Assembly (NCBI GenBank): GCA_903858115.1
Contig: CAIOHR010000114.1
Span: 1-64,000, forward strand
Origin: an uncultured Pirellula sp.
Lineage (GTDB): Bacteria > Planctomycetota > Planctomycetia > Pirellulales > Pirellulaceae
Length of the DNA stretch: 64,000 nt
Reading direction: 5' to 3'
The notes beneath the pieces were generated by a model, which ran no database searches, was not told where the DNA came from, and was given only the letters and a program-made list of their open reading frames with translations. This document shows positions 62,708 to 64,000 of this stretch, one piece after another (position 1 is the stretch's first letter; the number at the start of each line of letters is the position of its first letter). Both the position numbers and the translations under genes were made by a program.

Positions 62708-64000
62708 CTAGTGTTTGATGGCGGGAACTTCATGAACAATAAGAAGATTGTGCGTGTTGTTCATAAGCCCCGTGCCGGTAACATAAACAACACGATCACC
62801 AGGACCAAGTATACCCTGAGATATCCCCCAAGCGGTTACTTCTTCCATTAGCTTTTCAGGCGTATCCAAATGCAGAACTTTATGGGGCATGATTCCCCAG
62901 AACAGGCACATCCGCCTCAACGTATGGTCCGAGCTGCTGACTCCCAGCGTGGGAATGTAATTCCGCTGCTTGGATTTGACCCATGCCGTTCCGCCGGAGT
63001 AGCTCGCCACCACAACCATTTTTGCGTTGATGGCTTCTGCAATGTTGGCTGCGTTGTGCGTGACGGCGGAGGTGACAGGGTGCACCCGACTGAAAAACCG
63101 TGTCTTGCCGTCGGATGGTTGGGTTTTTAGAAGTTGCTCGGTGCTCAACATGATGCGATTCATGGTATCGACGGCAATCACAGGAAAATCACCAATCGCC
63201 GTTTCACCGCTCAGCATACACGCATCGGCACCATCCAAAATGGCATTCGCCACATCGCTTGCTTCGGCACGCGTCGGTCGACGATTGTGGTGCATGCTTT
63301 CCAGCATCTGAGTCGCGACGATGACGGGTTTGAGTTTTTCTCGGCAAACCTGAATGATTCGCTTTTGGGCAACTGGTGTATCCGCCACATCGATCTCCAC
63401 TCCCAAATCGCCACGCGCCACCATCACGCCATCGGCTGCGTCGACGATCGCTTCGAGTTGTTCGAGAGCTTCGCGTTTCTCGATCTTGGCAATTACCAAA
63501 GCGCCAGCGTCCATCGATGCCAATAAATTCTTGAGCGATAGTACGTCTTGCGCGGAACGTACGAAAGAAAGACTGATGAAGTCCACATGATTGCGTGCCG
63601 CCCAAAGGGCATTGTCTACATCCTCAGGACGCATGGAGGAAACCGAAAGGGATGTGCCAGGAAGATTGATCCCTTGTTTGGAACGAATGGTGCCTCGCAC
63701 CGACACCGAACATCGAACACTATCCTTTTTCTTCTCGACGACTTGCATCGAGATCATCCCATCAGCCAACATCACTCGATCGCCTAGGCTGAGTTCGTCG
63801 ATGAGTTTGGTATAGTTGCTGGTCAGCTCCAGTGCATTCGCAGGAGTGTCACCTCGAACAAAAGTTACCTCTGATCCTACGTCGACTTCGAGCGGTTGGT
63901 CCCCGAACAATTTGCCCAATCGAATCTTGGGGCCCGCCAAGTCCAACAGGACAGCGACTGGAAAACCGGTTGTCTCACGCACTCGCTTGATCTTGTCGAG
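62708..64000 (-). CDS. pyk: Pyruvate kinase, N-terminus beyond the window
   Basis: The frame is open to the right edge, so about 430 C-terminal residues are visible. AVLLDLAGPKIRLG (near the visible start) is the substrate-binding region, followed by the small B domain (about 35-110). The core has ISLSFVRSAQDV, KIEKREALEQLEAIVDAADGVMVARGDLGVEI with the catalytic Lys and metal ligands, and TQMLESMHHNRRPTRAEASDVANAILDGADACMLSGETAIG. The regulatory C-domain is present. It catalyses phosphoenolpyruvate plus ADP to pyruvate plus ATP. The first in-frame start candidate inside the window (63982) is internal to the family's conserved region, so the true start lies outside. Confidence 0.95.
   Translation of the reverse strand, partial: LDKIKRVRETTGFPVAVLLDLAGPKIRLGKLFGDQPLEVDVGSEVTFVRGDTPANALELTSNYTKLIDELSLGDRVMLADGMISMQVVEKKKDSVRCSVSVRGTIRSKQGINLPGTSLSVSSMRPEDVDNALWAARNHVDFISLSFVRSAQDVLSLKNLLASMDAGALVIAKIEKREALEQLEAIVDAADGVMVARGDLGVEIDVADTPVAQKRIIQVCREKLKPVIVATQMLESMHHNRRPTRAEASDVANAILDGADACMLSGETAIGDFPVIAVDTMNRIMLSTEQLLKTQPSDGKTRFFSRVHPVTSAVTHNAANIAEAINAKMVVVASYSGGTAWVKSKQRNYIPTLGVSSSDHTLRRMCLFWGIMPHKVLHLDTPEKLMEEVTAWGISQGILGPGDRVVYVTGTGLMNNTHNLLIVHEVPAIKH

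Overview
The window reads as chromosomal DNA of a planctomycete, most likely a member of the Pirellulaceae (Rhodopirellula-like). The taxonomic call is inference from gene content: a cytochrome/DUF1549/DUF1553 protein next to a DUF1501 protein, a DUF1592-type cytochrome protein, Tat-exported Gfo/Idh/MocA oxidoreductases, several PQQ-type beta-propellers, the DVVQEAF-type ECF sigma factor, very large secreted proteins and frequent GTG/TTG starts. About 46 protein genes were called. No rRNA, tRNA or CRISPR array was seen.

Layout. 1-2.3 kb: edge of a REP-type transposase, a small lipoprotein, a tandem universal stress protein and a DksA/TraR zinc-finger protein. 2.5-10.7 kb: Tat-exported amidase, then leftward genes for a PolB-type exonuclease, a MoxR ATPase, an enoyl-CoA hydratase, a Gfo/Idh/MocA protein and an ArfB-type rescue factor, then a beta-propeller. 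10.8-15.5 kb: a leftward trio of two membrane-fusion (HlyD-like) proteins and an M50 metalloprotease carrying a PqqD-like N-terminus and a lipoyl domain, with no pump or ATPase. 15.8-25.5 kb: a divergent type III polyketide synthase cluster. Its rightward arm is MMPL exporter, methyltransferase, FAD oxidoreductase and type III PKS; its leftward arm is YceI-like protein, tocopherol-methyltransferase-like enzyme and membrane methyltransferase. A degenerate phosphoglucose isomerase homologue lies beside it. 26.5-32.3 kb: a DUF1501 / cytochrome-DUF1549-DUF1553 / Gfo-Idh-MocA set. 32.4-35.5 kb: MacB-type permease, ECF sigma factor and an unrecognised protein.

35.7-38.8 kb: rpsO and pnp, each followed by an intrinsic terminator, with a 350-bp repeat-filled spacer between them. 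39-49.3 kb: two overlapping genes for giant exported membrane proteins (about 1252 and 2196 residues) that look like three copies of one architecture, the last two fused. 49.3-54.3 kb: ruvA, ruvC, a membrane beta-propeller and a tail-specific protease. 54.5-58.8 kb: rpmI, rplT, pheS, pheT without infC. 58.9-64 kb: a DUF1592-type cytochrome protein, a beta-propeller and the 3' part of a pyruvate kinase gene.

The points most worth pursuing are the phenolic-lipid-type PKS cluster with its second, quinone-style methylation arm; the giant three-module protein pair; the PqqD-M50-lipoyl/HlyD trio; the pseudoenzyme-like phosphoglucose isomerase; and a recurring pattern of short 15-21 bp duplications at gene ends and in spacers.
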